Part shown: positions 20,882 through 30,770 of the stretch, piece after piece
How positions within the stretch are numbered: the stretch's first letter is position 1
How the letters are laid out: each line of letters starts with the position of its first letter
From: JAXMBX01 sp046349635
Lineage (GTDB): Bacteria > Planctomycetota > Planctomycetia > Planctomycetales > Planctomycetaceae
Assembly: GCA_046349635.1 (NCBI GenBank)
Contig: JAXMBX010000007.1
Span: 61,928-125,927 of the forward strand
Length of the DNA stretch: 64,000 bases
Reading direction: 5' to 3'
The notes under the pieces: model-generated
Database searches by the model: none
What the model saw: the letters and a program-made list of their open reading frames with translations, nothing else
What the model was told of the DNA's origin: nothing
Made by a program: the position numbers and the translations under genes

Positions 20882-23800
20882 TTACTTTGGCCGAGGTGTC
20901 CACACACAGGATTCAGGGAGAGTGGCAGTGTCGCCGTGCGAAGTTTGGAGAGGACTTAGGCTGTCAGGCGGCGGTGAATTTTCGGACTTGAGTTCGCGGG
21001 CCTTGCCGAGAGAGACCAGCGTGGCGAGCATTTCGAAAGCTGATCGACGTTTGCGCGTGAAGGATTTGGCGAGTTCGGTGAGCGTGACGGGTTTGGGGCG
21101 GCCTGCAGTTGTTGGACGATGGCCTGAGCCTGGTCGGACAGTTTTTTGGGCCAGGGGAGTTTTTTGGCAGGTTTTTCCGCTTTGGGTTTCTTGGTTTTCG
21201 GCTGGGGAGTTTCTTCCTCGTCTTCTTCGACAGTGATGGTCTTCTGGGTTTTGGTGTCGGTGGGAGGATTCTGGAATTCGGGGCGGAGCCAGCGGATGAG
21301 TCCCTGTTTTTCTTCCGCGGCGCGTTCGGCATTCAGGGCGACGAGGCGTTCGAGGATTTCCTCATCGGTGAGGGTTGAGGGCCAGCCGTAGGCTTCGAAG
21401 ACAGCGGCATCGAGGTCATCGTGAATCTGCTTGAGGACGGAGACGAGCCCCTGTTCGTGGATGACTTTTTCCTTGGCGGTGAGAGGTTCCCCGGAGCGAA
21501 GTTTTTCGAGGACGTTGTACATCCCGGTGAGAGTGAGATCCGGATGAAGTGCCTGTTGTTTTTTGCGATGGGCGTCGAGTTGTTCGCCGAGTTCGCGGAT
21601 GCAATCCTGTTGTTTCGAATTAGCGACAGGAAATGGAAAAGGTTCAAAACAACGTGTTTTGTTGTATCGAGGATCGTTTCCAACTCCGAGTCTTCCTCCA
21701 GCAGCAAAGGCCCAAATAACATGAATTCGACTTGAAAGAATCCCTATATAAAAAGCGTCGCTAAATCCAAATGTAACCAGTGTGCTATCTGGTGTAATTG
21801 ATGAAGGTAAGAACCCAAAAAAGCGGTGCTTCGATGTCTCGATTGTTGCTATGAATCGACTCAAGTTATGTGTGAATTTCCTGAAGACTGGACGAGGGTG
21901 TCCAATAATCCACCAATAGTCTCGAAAAATGGAATTACGGTTGTGATCACGTTCTGGTTTGACGTGCGTTAAAAGGTGCTGGTAGGCGACAGGAAATCTG
22001 TCTCTCACGTCTGTTTCTGAGAGACCAAAGAAATCAATGACGTAAATTCCTCTTCGTTCCCCTGCAAAATCGCGACCGTTTATATACGGTCTGATATGCT
22101 TTTCGATGCCCGTTGACTTTCCCAAGCCGAGTTCGTGAGCTTCATCGGCGTGAACTTGAAAAGCAGCCCCAATGGTCTTCATGCCAACGGCACACAGATC
22201 TTTATTTGATTGCAGAGATACAGCATCAACAACTGGCGCGCCGATCGTAAGATCTACATTGATATCTCCATTTTCTTCCAGACTTTGGACAACAAGATCC
22301 CCATCGTCATCAGAAGATTCGCTTTCTTTTATTACCTTCACGACTTTGCCTGTACCACTCCCTCGTCCAGCAGCGGTCATTGAGATTCGAACCGCTGCGC
22401 CATCACTTGAATCAACCCAAGGGTGATCAGGTACTGCAAATACAAAGTGAACCCGTTGCTCTGGCGAAAAGAAAGGTTCAACAACTCTTCGGTTGTATAC
22501 CTGACTCATACTATTCGTTGTAATGAATCCAAATTGACGCAATGTTTCGTTGGAAAGCAGTTCGGCGGCGATGTGCCACCACCTGAGGACAAAGTCGCTT
22601 GCTTGAGGAATCATTGGCCAAGCAGATTGCACTGCATCTGTATATGCGTCACCCATACATTCCCGCATACGCTTCGATCCCAAAAACGGCGGATTTCCGA
22701 CGATGAATTCGGCTTGAGGCCACTCTGCTTTCCGTGGATTGATATATCTCAAGACGGGGACTTGAGCGGTTTCGTCGGGGACATCCTCGCCTGTCACAGG
22801 ATGTTTCTTGGTGGTGTGACCGTCCCAGCGGGTGACGGGTTGGCCGTGCTCATCCTTCACTTCCTCGACGCGGTCCCAGGCGAGGACGGCATCGCGGCAT
22901 TCGATGTTGTGATATTTCTGGATGATCGGTTCAGAGATGTCATTGAGATTGCGGGTGCGGGTATGCCACTGAAGGTAGCCGATCCAGAGAACGAGGTCCG
23001 CAATAGCGGCGGCGCGGGGATTGACTTCGATGCCGAGGAACTGATGGGGATCGACTCCGAACAGATCTCGTTCGCGTTGTCCATAATCGAGTTCGTGCGG
23101 CATTAAGAACCTCCCCTCGATCCGTTTCATGTGTTCGAGGGCGACGTGAGGAAGTTTCCACTACCGCAGGCGGGATCCAGAACGCGCGTTTTGCAAAGAG
23201 TGTCAAGAAAAGCCTTGACGATCCTAATGGCCTCTTCGCGCTCTCCTCGTCTTGCAGCGGTATAAGCTGCGGCCTTTACGGCGTCCCAATCTGCGCGAAG
23301 CGGTTCGACGAGGGTGGGGAGGACGAGGCGTTCGACATAGGCGCGAGGGGTATAATGGGCGCCGAGCTTGTGCCGTTCGCGTTCATCGAGTGCGCGTTCC
23401 AGAAGGGTGCCGAAGATGGCGGGTTCGACGTCGCGCCAGTCGGCCTGGCTGGCTTCAATGAGGAGTTCGAGTTGATCGGCGGTGAGAGGGAGGGCTTCGC
23501 AGTCCTCGAACAGGCCGCCGTTGAAGCGGCGGAGTTTCTTGCGAAGGATGGGATGGAATTGCCCTTTGTCCATGGATTCCCAAAGGGAACGGACCATGTC
23601 CGGGAAGTTGGAGACATCGTCGCGGAGACTTTTGAGCAACTCCGAAAAGCTGGTACGAGGGATTAAGTCCACGTCCTCCGCGAACATGGTGAAGAGGGAG
23701 CGCATGAGGAACTGAGCGACGCGCTTGGGTTCAAAACCGGATTTCTCCAGGGACTTCGCGAGCTTGGCAAGGCGGTCGGCGAGTTCGCGGGTGACTTTGG

Positions 23801-24446
23801 CGGCTCGGCGCGAGGGGTCGAGCGATTGAGGATCGGTCCAGACTTTGCGGAGACGTTCGCGAAGGTCTTCGTTTTCCAGGTCGCTGAGAAGGAGGCGAAA
23901 GGATTTGGGATCGGGATACTGGAGATAGGTTTTCCCGGAGCGGGTGAAGTCGGCATAGAGTTCAATGGAATGGCCGACATCGACAACGATGAGGAATGGG
24001 GGCCAGCCTTCGTCGGCGGGGAGCGCCTTCGCATACATTTCCGCCTGTCCGCGGGCGCGGATCATGGCGTCATCCCAACCTTTGGAGCCGCGGACGCCGT
24101 GGCCTTTCTTCAGACGTTTGGGAGTTGAAGAGAGGATGGGTTCAGCGGAGGTGTCCTGGGCTTCGGTTCCCTGTTTGGCTTCGAGGACGAAACAGCCTTG
24201 CTTGTAGAGATCGATGCGTCCGTCGCTGGTGGTGCCGTCGGTGTTCTGGAATTTGACGTCACGTTCGAAGACGTATGTATTTTTGGAGACGTCCGATCCG
24301 GAGGGGTTGGGATGAGGGACGCCGATGACATCGCAGAGTTCGGAGAGGAAGAGCTGATAGTTGGCGCGTTCGGAGGCGGCGGATTCGCGCCAGCGCGAGA
24401 TAAACTTCGATGGATCGCTGCTGTGTGAGGCGGAGGGATCGGTCAC
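20882..24446 (-). pseudogene. Single-chain restriction-modification enzyme (type IIG/IIL, MmeI-like), frameshifted
   Basis: The N-terminal frame (24446-23127) has a PD-(D/E)XK-type nuclease site GRIDLYKQGCFVLEAKQG (Asp79, Glu89, Lys91), a helical linker with KLGAHYTPRAYVERLVLP, and SAM motif I DPACGSGNF. It then runs out of frame at TSPSNT. Insertion of one base near 23145 gives FLYVALEHMKRIEG, which joins the second frame (23130-20956) with motif IV NPPFLGSKRM and a more AT-rich target-recognition region (about 21600-22600). A second shift near 21097 hides the last helices: the third frame reads GRPKPVTLTELAKSF and RSAFEMLATLVSLGKAREL, ending at TAA 20882. The family cuts and methylates (N6-adenine) asymmetric sites with one polypeptide. 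As sequenced it should be inactive. Confidence 0.88.
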
Positions 24447-25119
24447 TCGGAATTCCTTGGAACATCTCCGGACGTGGGGCGGATCGGCTTTTTTAGAGGA
24501 GAGGAAGCGTTCCTAGTATAATGAGACCTTATTCAGGATGAAATTGTTTCCTTCGGGGAGTCAAAGATGGAAAAGATCCCATTGAAGGGACGCGACGAGA
24601 GGGTCCGAAAGAGGTGTGGAAGGTGGGGCAGATGTGGCACGGTCCACGCGGGAGGAGAGCCGTCGAGCAGGAGAAGGTCCGTAGGAGGGAACTCAGAGAC
24701 GTTTGGGACGCCCCCTCACCCGGCCCTCATTTTAGGAAGGACTATCGCCTTTTCGATCAGGTAAACGCTATCGCCTTCGCAGTGACCAGACGCCCGTCTG
24801 GTCATGCTCAGTTGATTCCCAACGGGGGGGAGAGGGTGAAGATGCGGGAACCCCGAGCTGGCGCTTGGGGCTAGTAAAAGGACAACCAACTTTGGACGGC
24901 CGTGTCGATTTGAAGTGGTTCCTGTGGCTGGCGCCACACAGGTAGCCAGGGGTACCGGCAACCTGTGCTACACGATCCAGAGACAGCAGAAGACCTCTTG
25001 TGGCTGCGGCACCCACAGGCCGGGGTACCGGCGTATGGGCCAGCCAAGCAACGGGGGGGAGAGGGTGAATACAACGAACCGGTTACTAAGACAATCGCCT
25101 CGTAAGACCTGACGCCTTG
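24447..25119. repeat. Intergenic gap with promoter-like box and repeat copies
   Basis: A TATAAT at 24517-24522 preceded by TAG resembles a -10 box, but no matching -35 and no gene follow. An open frame from 24567 (MEKIPLKGRDERV...) runs into repeats and has no family likeness. From 24700 to 24875 lies a long copy of the 'CCCTCACCCGGCCC...ACCAGACG-CCCGTCTGGT...GGGGGAGAGGGTGAA' family. At 24910-24975 and 25000-25045 are two copies of the 'GTGGCTG-CGCCACACAGGTAGCC...GGCAACCTGTGCTAC' and 'CCCACAGGCC...GGCGTATGGGCC' families. At 25100-25127 is a GTAAGACCTGAC inverted repeat. Confidence 0.65.
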
Positions 25120-26274
25120 TCAGGTGATGACCGGGTGGTCGCTGACGATGGAATATTGTTTTTGGAGAGCGTCCAGCGACATTCTGGCAAGAGGGGCGGG
25201 CCAATAAGATTTGTTGCCGGCGATGCGGTCCACCACGCTCTGATGCAGGTAGACCTTGGTCACACCCATCTCCCGGGGCTTATACGGCTTGTAGCGCCAG
25301 CCGGTTTGATGCGTCTCCCAATTGAATCGACGGGCGGGGAGGTATTCGAGGGCCTGCCAGGCGCCGATGAGCGATTGATGGAGCGTGGCGAGCGGATCCG
25401 GTGGACACTCTTTCAGCAGCAGATTGCAGACTGCCGGATCGATCCGCATACCGAAGGCATGGGCTTCGGCGACCATCCAGCGGAAGGCTCCCATCGCCAA
25501 TCCGGAATCGTTGGGGGGATAGCCTCCGCCGACGTCGGAGTGGGAGCCAGGGAACCAGACATTCATGACCTTCGGGGAACCGTTCGGGTGTATTTTTCCC
25601 TTGTCCCGATAGACGTTGGAGCGAAAGGCCGCACGTTTTTCATCCAGCGAGACGGCATGGCGGACGCACTTGACGCCGGGGTTTGAGAACGTGAAGGGAA
25701 ACGCCTGGTTCCAGTTATACATTCCGACGGAGCCGACCGTGTCCCAAACGCCGAGGAACTCGACGGGGCAAGGGCGCGTGAAGTTCTGGCGGAGGACCTC
25801 CATGCCTCTTTTCATCTGCACGATCTCGGTCGTCTCATGTCCGGGGCCGGTATCGACCGTCGTCGGGATCTGCCGATAGGATTCCCAACAATAGGGGAGC
25901 ATGTTCTCGGAGCCTGCATGAAGCAGTCCGACCCCTTGCAACAGGCCTGCCAGAACCCGGACGGTGAACGCGCCGCGGCTGAAACCGAACAGGTAAACCC
26001 GATCCTCCTCTTTATATTCATTCATGAGGTAGCGGTAGGCTTCGAAGACGTTCTCATCGAGGCCTTCCCCGAAAGCCAATCCCTTGATGAGAGACCAGCG
26101 TTTGCCGATCGCGGACTTCTGATCCGGCGCGGCCAAGGTCCCCACACCGGGGTCATAAAACGCAATCTGTGCGGCATCCTTCTTCGCAACCTGGAAGATC
26201 CGCACGACGTGCGTGTGATCATCGGCGAGTTTGTTCGAAGTGCCGTCACAGCAGATGATGATATTTTTGCTCAT
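25120..26274 (-). CDS. DUF2235 alpha/beta-hydrolase (Tle1-like lipase family)
   Basis: 384 residues with the DUF2235 opening (MSKNIIICCDGTSNKLADDHTHVVRIF), FYDPGVGT and the nucleophile elbow GFSRG (Ser99) in YLFGFSRGAFTVRVLAGLL. A later WFPGSHSDVGGGY contains the likely acid/His partners of the triad. Related proteins include the type VI secretion phospholipase effectors Tle1, but no secretion signal or T6SS gene is nearby. Its ATG overlaps the stop of the MBL gene by four bases (ATGA, 26271-26274), so the two are translationally coupled. It probably acts on ester bonds of a lipid; the target is unknown. Confidence 0.88.
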   Translation of the reverse strand: MSKNIIICCDGTSNKLADDHTHVVRIFQVAKKDAAQIAFYDPGVGTLAAPDQKSAIGKRWSLIKGLAFGEGLDENVFEAYRYLMNEYKEEDRVYLFGFSRGAFTVRVLAGLLQGVGLLHAGSENMLPYCWESYRQIPTTVDTGPGHETTEIVQMKRGMEVLRQNFTRPCPVEFLGVWDTVGSVGMYNWNQAFPFTFSNPGVKCVRHAVSLDEKRAAFRSNVYRDKGKIHPNGSPKVMNVWFPGSHSDVGGGYPPNDSGLAMGAFRWMVAEAHAFGMRIDPAVCNLLLKECPPDPLATLHQSLIGAWQALEYLPARRFNWETHQTGWRYKPYKPREMGVTKVYLHQSVVDRIAGNKSYWPAPLARMSLDALQKQYSIVSDHPVIT

Positions 26275-27899
26275 AGGAAGTAGTCGTGGTAGAGATGCTC
26301 GGTCCTCACCGGCTTGGCCGACTTTTTGCCCTTGATCTTCGTGTAGACATCGAAGGTCTCGTCGGAGACGATGAACTGAGGCTGTTTCGCGCCTTTGCCC
26401 AACGTGGTGATGTCATCTGACTGAAACAGGAGGGTGCACTTTTTCTTCAAGGCCTCAGTGATCGAAGGGAGCGGCATGCGCGTCCAGCCTTTGACATTAT
26501 GGGCCACGTTGACATCGACCGGAATGACGGCAGCCAGACGGTTGCTGGTCATGCGTTCGAGGCCTTTTTCCTTGAGCGTGGCATTGTGGCTGCCGTGATG
26601 GCCGACTTTGTAGAAGATGGTGCGTGCGAGCAGATCCGCCGCCGTGACTTCCTGCGTGTCGCCGTCGGGATCCTTGATCTTGAAGCTGAGATCGTCCCAG
26701 GATTTCCAGTTGCCGGCCTGCGCATCCCCGACGAAGAGGAGCACGTCGCCGGAGTCGATGAATTCGAAGGCGAGGACCAGGCTGGTATTGTTTGTGGCGC
26801 TGTCGAGCTGGAGGGCCAGGCGTTCGCCCACTCCGAGCCAGTCTTGATCGATGTTTCGCCACTCGTTTTCAGGCAGTCGATAGGGATGCAAGGGAGGCAT
26901 TCTGCCAAGTTTTCGGCGAATGAGTCGGTCGAAAGGTTGCGACTTGTCATTTCCCTCGCAGGCATCGATCAAGGTCTGTGCGAGTCCCACGCTGCCACCA
27001 CTCATCAGTTCATACCCTTCCCCCTTGCCGGGGTTGGTCTTATTCAGATCGGTTCTGTTTTCGGGTGGCCCGAGGACATAGACGCGGACATTGTCGACGC
27101 CGGGAATGGAGCGAGGCTTGCCGCCGGTGGGAATGATGGTCGGATTACACCGGCGTTTGAGGTATTTCAGGGCACCGGCCGTCCCTCCGCCGGAATCGTC
27201 ACCATCGCTGGAATCGCCGGCCACCGCGCCGAAGAACCCCAGGAGGCCGTTGAGCCGTTCCACCTGGCCGGTGAGCTTCAATTTCGCCGCTTTTTTCCGG
27301 GCGGCAAGAGCGGCGGCTTTTTTCCGCTCGCGTTCCTCGCGAAGAGTGTTGGCCAGATCGTTGGTCTCATCTTCGGTCCAAGCGAGCCAGAGCTTGTCAA
27401 AATCGATGTCGTTAAAAACCTTCTGGGCCTGCGCCTTATCAAAACCGGAGAGGTGGTCCCAATGCTCATGCGTGATCGCGAGGACGTCGACCTCACCGCG
27501 ATTGTTTCCCTTATTAAGAGTTGTTTTCTTGATGTCTTCGGCCACCATGGTCATCACCGGAGCGGGATCGGTCGTGCCGAGCACGACGCCGCAGTCGATC
27601 ATGAAGTGGACCAGCGGTTTGTCCTTTCCCGGAAAGCTCAACAGGAAGCAATCCCCGAGGCCGTGTCGATACATGCGGATTCTGACGCGAAAATCCTGGG
27701 GTGGGGATTTGAGCGGTTTTGCGGGCTTCGCGGGGGCGTGAGCCAGGTGGGGAGCGGGAGGAACAGGATGGGCGGTTTTCTTTCTGGCCGCACTCTTTTT
27801 GGCCGCGCTCTTGGCTGTGACCGTTTTCGGGGGAGCCTTTTTCGGGGCGGTCTTCCTGGCCGTTTTTTTGGCGGGAGATTTCTTTTTGATTTTGCTCAT
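26271..27899 (-). CDS. MBL-fold hydrolase with Lys/Ala-rich N-terminus
   Basis: 542 residues from the ATG at 27899; the extra 33 upstream codons lie inside a repeat element. Residues 1-65 are a basic, low-complexity Lys/Ala/Pro tail resembling histone H1-like tails. The metallo-beta-lactamase domain follows: RMYRHGLGDCFLLSF, IDCG, the zinc motif THEHWDH (143-149), FVGDAQAGNW and KVGHHGSHNA. This order matches the ComEC/Rec2-like MBL hydrolases, which are often nucleases or phosphodiesterases. The tail suggests nucleic-acid binding. It sits between the metallopeptidase and DUF2235 genes in one transcription unit. Confidence 0.88.
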   Translation of the reverse strand: MSKIKKKSPAKKTARKTAPKKAPPKTVTAKSAAKKSAARKKTAHPVPPAPHLAHAPAKPAKPLKSPPQDFRVRIRMYRHGLGDCFLLSFPGKDKPLVHFMIDCGVVLGTTDPAPVMTMVAEDIKKTTLNKGNNRGEVDVLAITHEHWDHLSGFDKAQAQKVFNDIDFDKLWLAWTEDETNDLANTLREERERKKAAALAARKKAAKLKLTGQVERLNGLLGFFGAVAGDSSDGDDSGGGTAGALKYLKRRCNPTIIPTGGKPRSIPGVDNVRVYVLGPPENRTDLNKTNPGKGEGYELMSGGSVGLAQTLIDACEGNDKSQPFDRLIRRKLGRMPPLHPYRLPENEWRNIDQDWLGVGERLALQLDSATNNTSLVLAFEFIDSGDVLLFVGDAQAGNWKSWDDLSFKIKDPDGDTQEVTAADLLARTIFYKVGHHGSHNATLKEKGLERMTSNRLAAVIPVDVNVAHNVKGWTRMPLPSITEALKKKCTLLFQSDDITTLGKGAKQPQFIVSDETFDVYTKIKGKKSAKPVRTEHLYHDYFL

Positions 27900-27910
27900 G
27901 GGGAGAAGCC

Positions 27911-28008
27911 TTAGAATGCAGGGCGTTATAGAGTCGCGTGGAAATCGATGATTTTTCCAAACCTTTTTCTTCGCGACAGTTGCTCCAGATACGATCAACG
28001 TTGCCTAG
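27911..28008. repeat. MITE-like element, diverged tandem copy
   Basis: Runs from CTTAGAATGCAGGGCG to CCTAG, with the core GTCGCGTGGAAATCGATG...TCGCGACAG. It shares its CTAG end with the next copy. Together the two copies fill nearly the whole gap between the metallopeptidase stop and the MBL start. Confidence 0.8.
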
Positions 28009-28100
28009 AGCGCGTTGCGCTTGAGTGTCGCGTCTAAATCGAAGTTTTTTCCGAAGTTTTTACCGCGACAGACGCTGCAGCTAAACGCAATGCGATCTAG
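28005..28100. repeat. MITE-like element, best-preserved copy
   Basis: 96 bases with CTAG at both ends. The terminal inverted repeats are GAGCGCGTTGCG (left) and CGCAATGCGATC (right), matching at 10 of 12 positions when inverted. Inside are the core blocks GTGTCGCGTC and CGCGACAGACGCTGCAG. The right CTAG (28097-28100) supplies the TAG stop codon of the metallopeptidase gene. Flanking TA inside CTAG fits the target-site habit of IS630/Tc1-type elements. Confidence 0.88.
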
Positions 28101-30010
28101 AATTCGGTGTGCAGCATGGCGAATGGTTCGTCGTTCCTGTCGGCACCGTAGGTTGCGGCGAGTGACGTGTTGGCAAGATCTCCAAAATAGGCGCGGGCCT
28201 TTGTGATGCGGCCGTCCGGGCCCTCCTGACCATGGAGAGACTTCCGAATGAGGTAGCGGATCGCCCCCCGGCCGTCGTTTTTGTCCAGGTCAACGATGAT
28301 CGTGCATCCACCGAAAATGCGCTGTCCATCTGGTTTGTCCCAGTCCAGAGGACGATCTTGCAGGACTGAAAAGATGACCTGGTTCAAGACCGTGCCATCC
28401 TGCCTTTGGCGTTGCACCGGGGAAATGGAGTGAATTTCGAATCGTACGACGTCTTCCCCTTTGCGTTCCTTCGTGATTTCAAAGTCGATGCCGGTCAATC
28501 TCTGCAACTGCGGGTCACCGATGACGTCCCAGAACTTTTCCTGCAACAACTTGTGCAGTCGACTGCGCTGGGATCGCATGGCTTTCCAGCGAATCTTCCT
28601 GTCGCTGGGGCGATTCATGTTGGAATAAAAACTGTGCAGCTTCTCACCCAGCGTGGCGATCTTTTCATAGTCTTGCAGACCCGGTTCCGCATCGTTCCAG
28701 GCCAGACTCTCCTCCGAGAGCGTTTTCAGGTTCCGCGGATAAATTCCATGCTGGCGGAAGGCATCGATAAAGGCCAGGCGGTAGTCGCGTGAGTCATCCT
28801 TGACCACATCGCGGTCCGCGGTGATCAAGGCGCGGAGGTAGTCTCCAAAGTCGATATCCACCGGGGGACAATAATCCAGCGCCCGGATGCACATATTGAG
28901 TACCTGCTCTGCGACCTTGACCGCTTCCGAGGCCAGGCGATTCACCAGATCGGGATGCAACTCTCCCTCACGGAGGATTCCGGTCCCCTCGCTGGCAATC
29001 CGTTTGAGATCCTGAATGCGTGCATTGTAGATGGTCACAAACGCATCAAACACTGCGGAGACGAGAATGGCCCCGAGCGCGTGCGGCTCGGTCTCGCGGT
29101 GAATTTTTGTGGGGTCGGGCCTGCGGCGGACCCATTTTCCATCCGCGTCCTCACTCCCCAGCGCGTCGCGGAGTGAACCATGATTGCCGGTGGCTCGGCC
29201 GAATTCCTGGGCGAGTTGTCCCAGCAGATTATCCACTTCCAGATCACCGCGTGTCTTGGCGATCTGATGGCGGACGATCTCGTGAAAGGTGAAATGCTGA
29301 AACAATGCTACGATGTCCGCGAAGGCTTCATGGAAGGCCAACCCTTGCGGCTGGGTGACTTCGATAAAGCGGGGATGAATGCCATCGAGAATGGCATGGG
29401 TGGTCTCATGGGCGATGATATCGTGAGACAGGCAACCGAAGACCAGCCCTTCGGGATAGATGCACCCTGAAGCGGTGGCGGTCGCCGGGAAATAACCGAA
29501 CAGTAGCGCCTTTTTCCTGGGGGAGTAATAGGCGTTTGCTTCGCGCAGCGCGTGCGGGTACACCATCAGCTTTTCCACAAACAGGGCCTCTTCATCCTTC
29601 CAAGTCATGTCGCTCCAGGTTTTGCCCATGTCTTCGGGGGTGCGATCGGACCACATGACCGGTCGGCCGATCGCGCGTTCAAAGTTGCGGATGGTGGTCA
29701 TCACGACCGCATAAACCATTTGCTGGTGGAATTGCGGATTCGCTGCGGAGGGGGCCAGGCCATCCTGCGCCAGCAGGAACGGATCGTTCAGGTTCACGGG
29801 GTCGTAATAGCAGTCGCTCGCGGGATCCACATCGACCACGGCGATGTATTTCCCCTCAGGGCCCGGCTGGAGATCATCTTCCCAGGGGACCGTGTACACG
29901 CGCTCATTGATCATCGCGGTGTCCAGTTTGCCGGAGAGGCTCGGGTCGAAGGAGTAACCGCGCAGCCGGCGAAAAAGAGGAGCCTGGAGCCGATTTGACT
30001 TCTTATTCAT
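28097..30010 (-). CDS. Cytoplasmic gluzincin-type metallopeptidase (HExxH)
   Basis: 637 residues without a signal peptide. The zinc site is HDIIAHETTHAILDG (His201, Glu202, His205), and the third ligand is probably Glu228 in FHEAFADIVAL, the HExxH...E arrangement of thermolysin-like (M4-type) proteases. No pro-domain or pre-sequence is evident, unlike secreted M4 enzymes. The C-terminal ~250 residues contain helical segments and a beta-rich end (DRPLDWDKPDGQRIFGGCTIIVDLDKNDGRG). It is followed, across a pair of repeat elements, by the MBL and DUF2235 genes on the same strand. A role as an activating protease in a three-gene module is an inference. The TAG stop lies in the repeat's CTAG end. 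Confidence 0.8.
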   Translation of the reverse strand: MNKKSNRLQAPLFRRLRGYSFDPSLSGKLDTAMINERVYTVPWEDDLQPGPEGKYIAVVDVDPASDCYYDPVNLNDPFLLAQDGLAPSAANPQFHQQMVYAVVMTTIRNFERAIGRPVMWSDRTPEDMGKTWSDMTWKDEEALFVEKLMVYPHALREANAYYSPRKKALLFGYFPATATASGCIYPEGLVFGCLSHDIIAHETTHAILDGIHPRFIEVTQPQGLAFHEAFADIVALFQHFTFHEIVRHQIAKTRGDLEVDNLLGQLAQEFGRATGNHGSLRDALGSEDADGKWVRRRPDPTKIHRETEPHALGAILVSAVFDAFVTIYNARIQDLKRIASEGTGILREGELHPDLVNRLASEAVKVAEQVLNMCIRALDYCPPVDIDFGDYLRALITADRDVVKDDSRDYRLAFIDAFRQHGIYPRNLKTLSEESLAWNDAEPGLQDYEKIATLGEKLHSFYSNMNRPSDRKIRWKAMRSQRSRLHKLLQEKFWDVIGDPQLQRLTGIDFEITKERKGEDVVRFEIHSISPVQRQRQDGTVLNQVIFSVLQDRPLDWDKPDGQRIFGGCTIIVDLDKNDGRGAIRYLIRKSLHGQEGPDGRITKARAYFGDLANTSLAATYGADRNDEPFAMLHTEF

Positions 30011-30770
30011 GGCTTTATCCTGGTCGCTGCTATGTGCTATCTCTTAGATTATTTAATTGTGCTTGAGCGGCTCCATTAAATCATCCACTAATGACAGATG
30101 AAAATGAATTCTTAAAATTCACAATTACGGCGACGGCCTCATCCGCCACCCGCACGCTAATCTTTCGCGTCGCGAATCAATCATGGCGAAAGTGCATGAC
30201 TAGATTTTTCGAGAGGTTGGGGACGTACCTCGAAATCGAGACGCAGGCGGACGAGGCGGGGTATCCCGCAGCGAAGGAGGGGATCCCGGAACTGGTCTCC
30301 GATGAAAACCGCTTGTGGCTGCGCCACACAGGTAGCCGGGGGTACCGGCAACCTGTGCTACTCGACTGGGTATGGATTGGGGCGTCGGAGGGGTGGCCCC
30401 AGAGACGTTCCAAAAGTTTGTCGCCTGGTCGTGTTGAAGATATCCAGCGACTGCACTGCTGAGCCGAGGACGGCTCGGCAGTGGCACACAATCAATGAAT
30501 ATCATTCGTTCCGGGGGCTTCGCTGCGCTCGACCCCGGCCACCCACGTCCAGGATCGAGGGGGGACGATTGAGGCGAAGAATTGTCCAGCGGGTGGATAT
30601 TTTTTCGCCATGTGTGTTTCTCCGGAGGATTCTCAATCGCGATATCTCGCGGCCAGCAGGCCGTTTGGGGATTCGTGATCCGGCGGTACGGGGATTGCTT
30701 TGGCTTCGGTCGCGAGCAAACCCTGCCCTGAATAGACTCAGGAAGCACTACAACCCAGGAGATACGGACG
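30011..30770. repeat. Divergent-promoter gap with repeats
   Basis: Separates the leftward metallopeptidase from the rightward DUF1559 gene. It contains the CYTH fragment (30211-30295), a copy of the 'GTGGCTGCGCCACACAGGTAGCC...GGCAACCTGTGCTAC' family (30308-30362) and the CTGCTGAGCCGAGGACGGCTCGGCAG hairpin family (30457-30487). The last ~250 bases carry the DUF1559 leader. An open frame at 30091-30462 only runs through these pieces. Confidence 0.7.
30211..30295 (+). pseudogene. Duplicated fragment of the CYTH gene
   Basis: 85 bases almost identical to 20435-20519 inside the CYTH gene (same peptide LGTYLEIETQADEAGYP, then AAKEGIPEL against GAKEAILEL). The surrounding frame also reads EFLKFTITATASSATR near 30105-30150, loosely like the CYTH start (VELKFALTDPSATR), so it may be an internally deleted gene copy rather than a transposed fragment. 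Confidence 0.75.

Noticed and set aside
24567..24764. Possible small gene behind a TATAAT box
   Set aside because: The frame runs into repeat sequence; no family likeness, no -35 box and low-complexity Arg/Gly composition.
25120..26274. Type VI secretion effector locus
   Set aside because: DUF2235 occurs in Tle1 effectors, but no VgrG, Hcp, PAAR or immunity gene is near.
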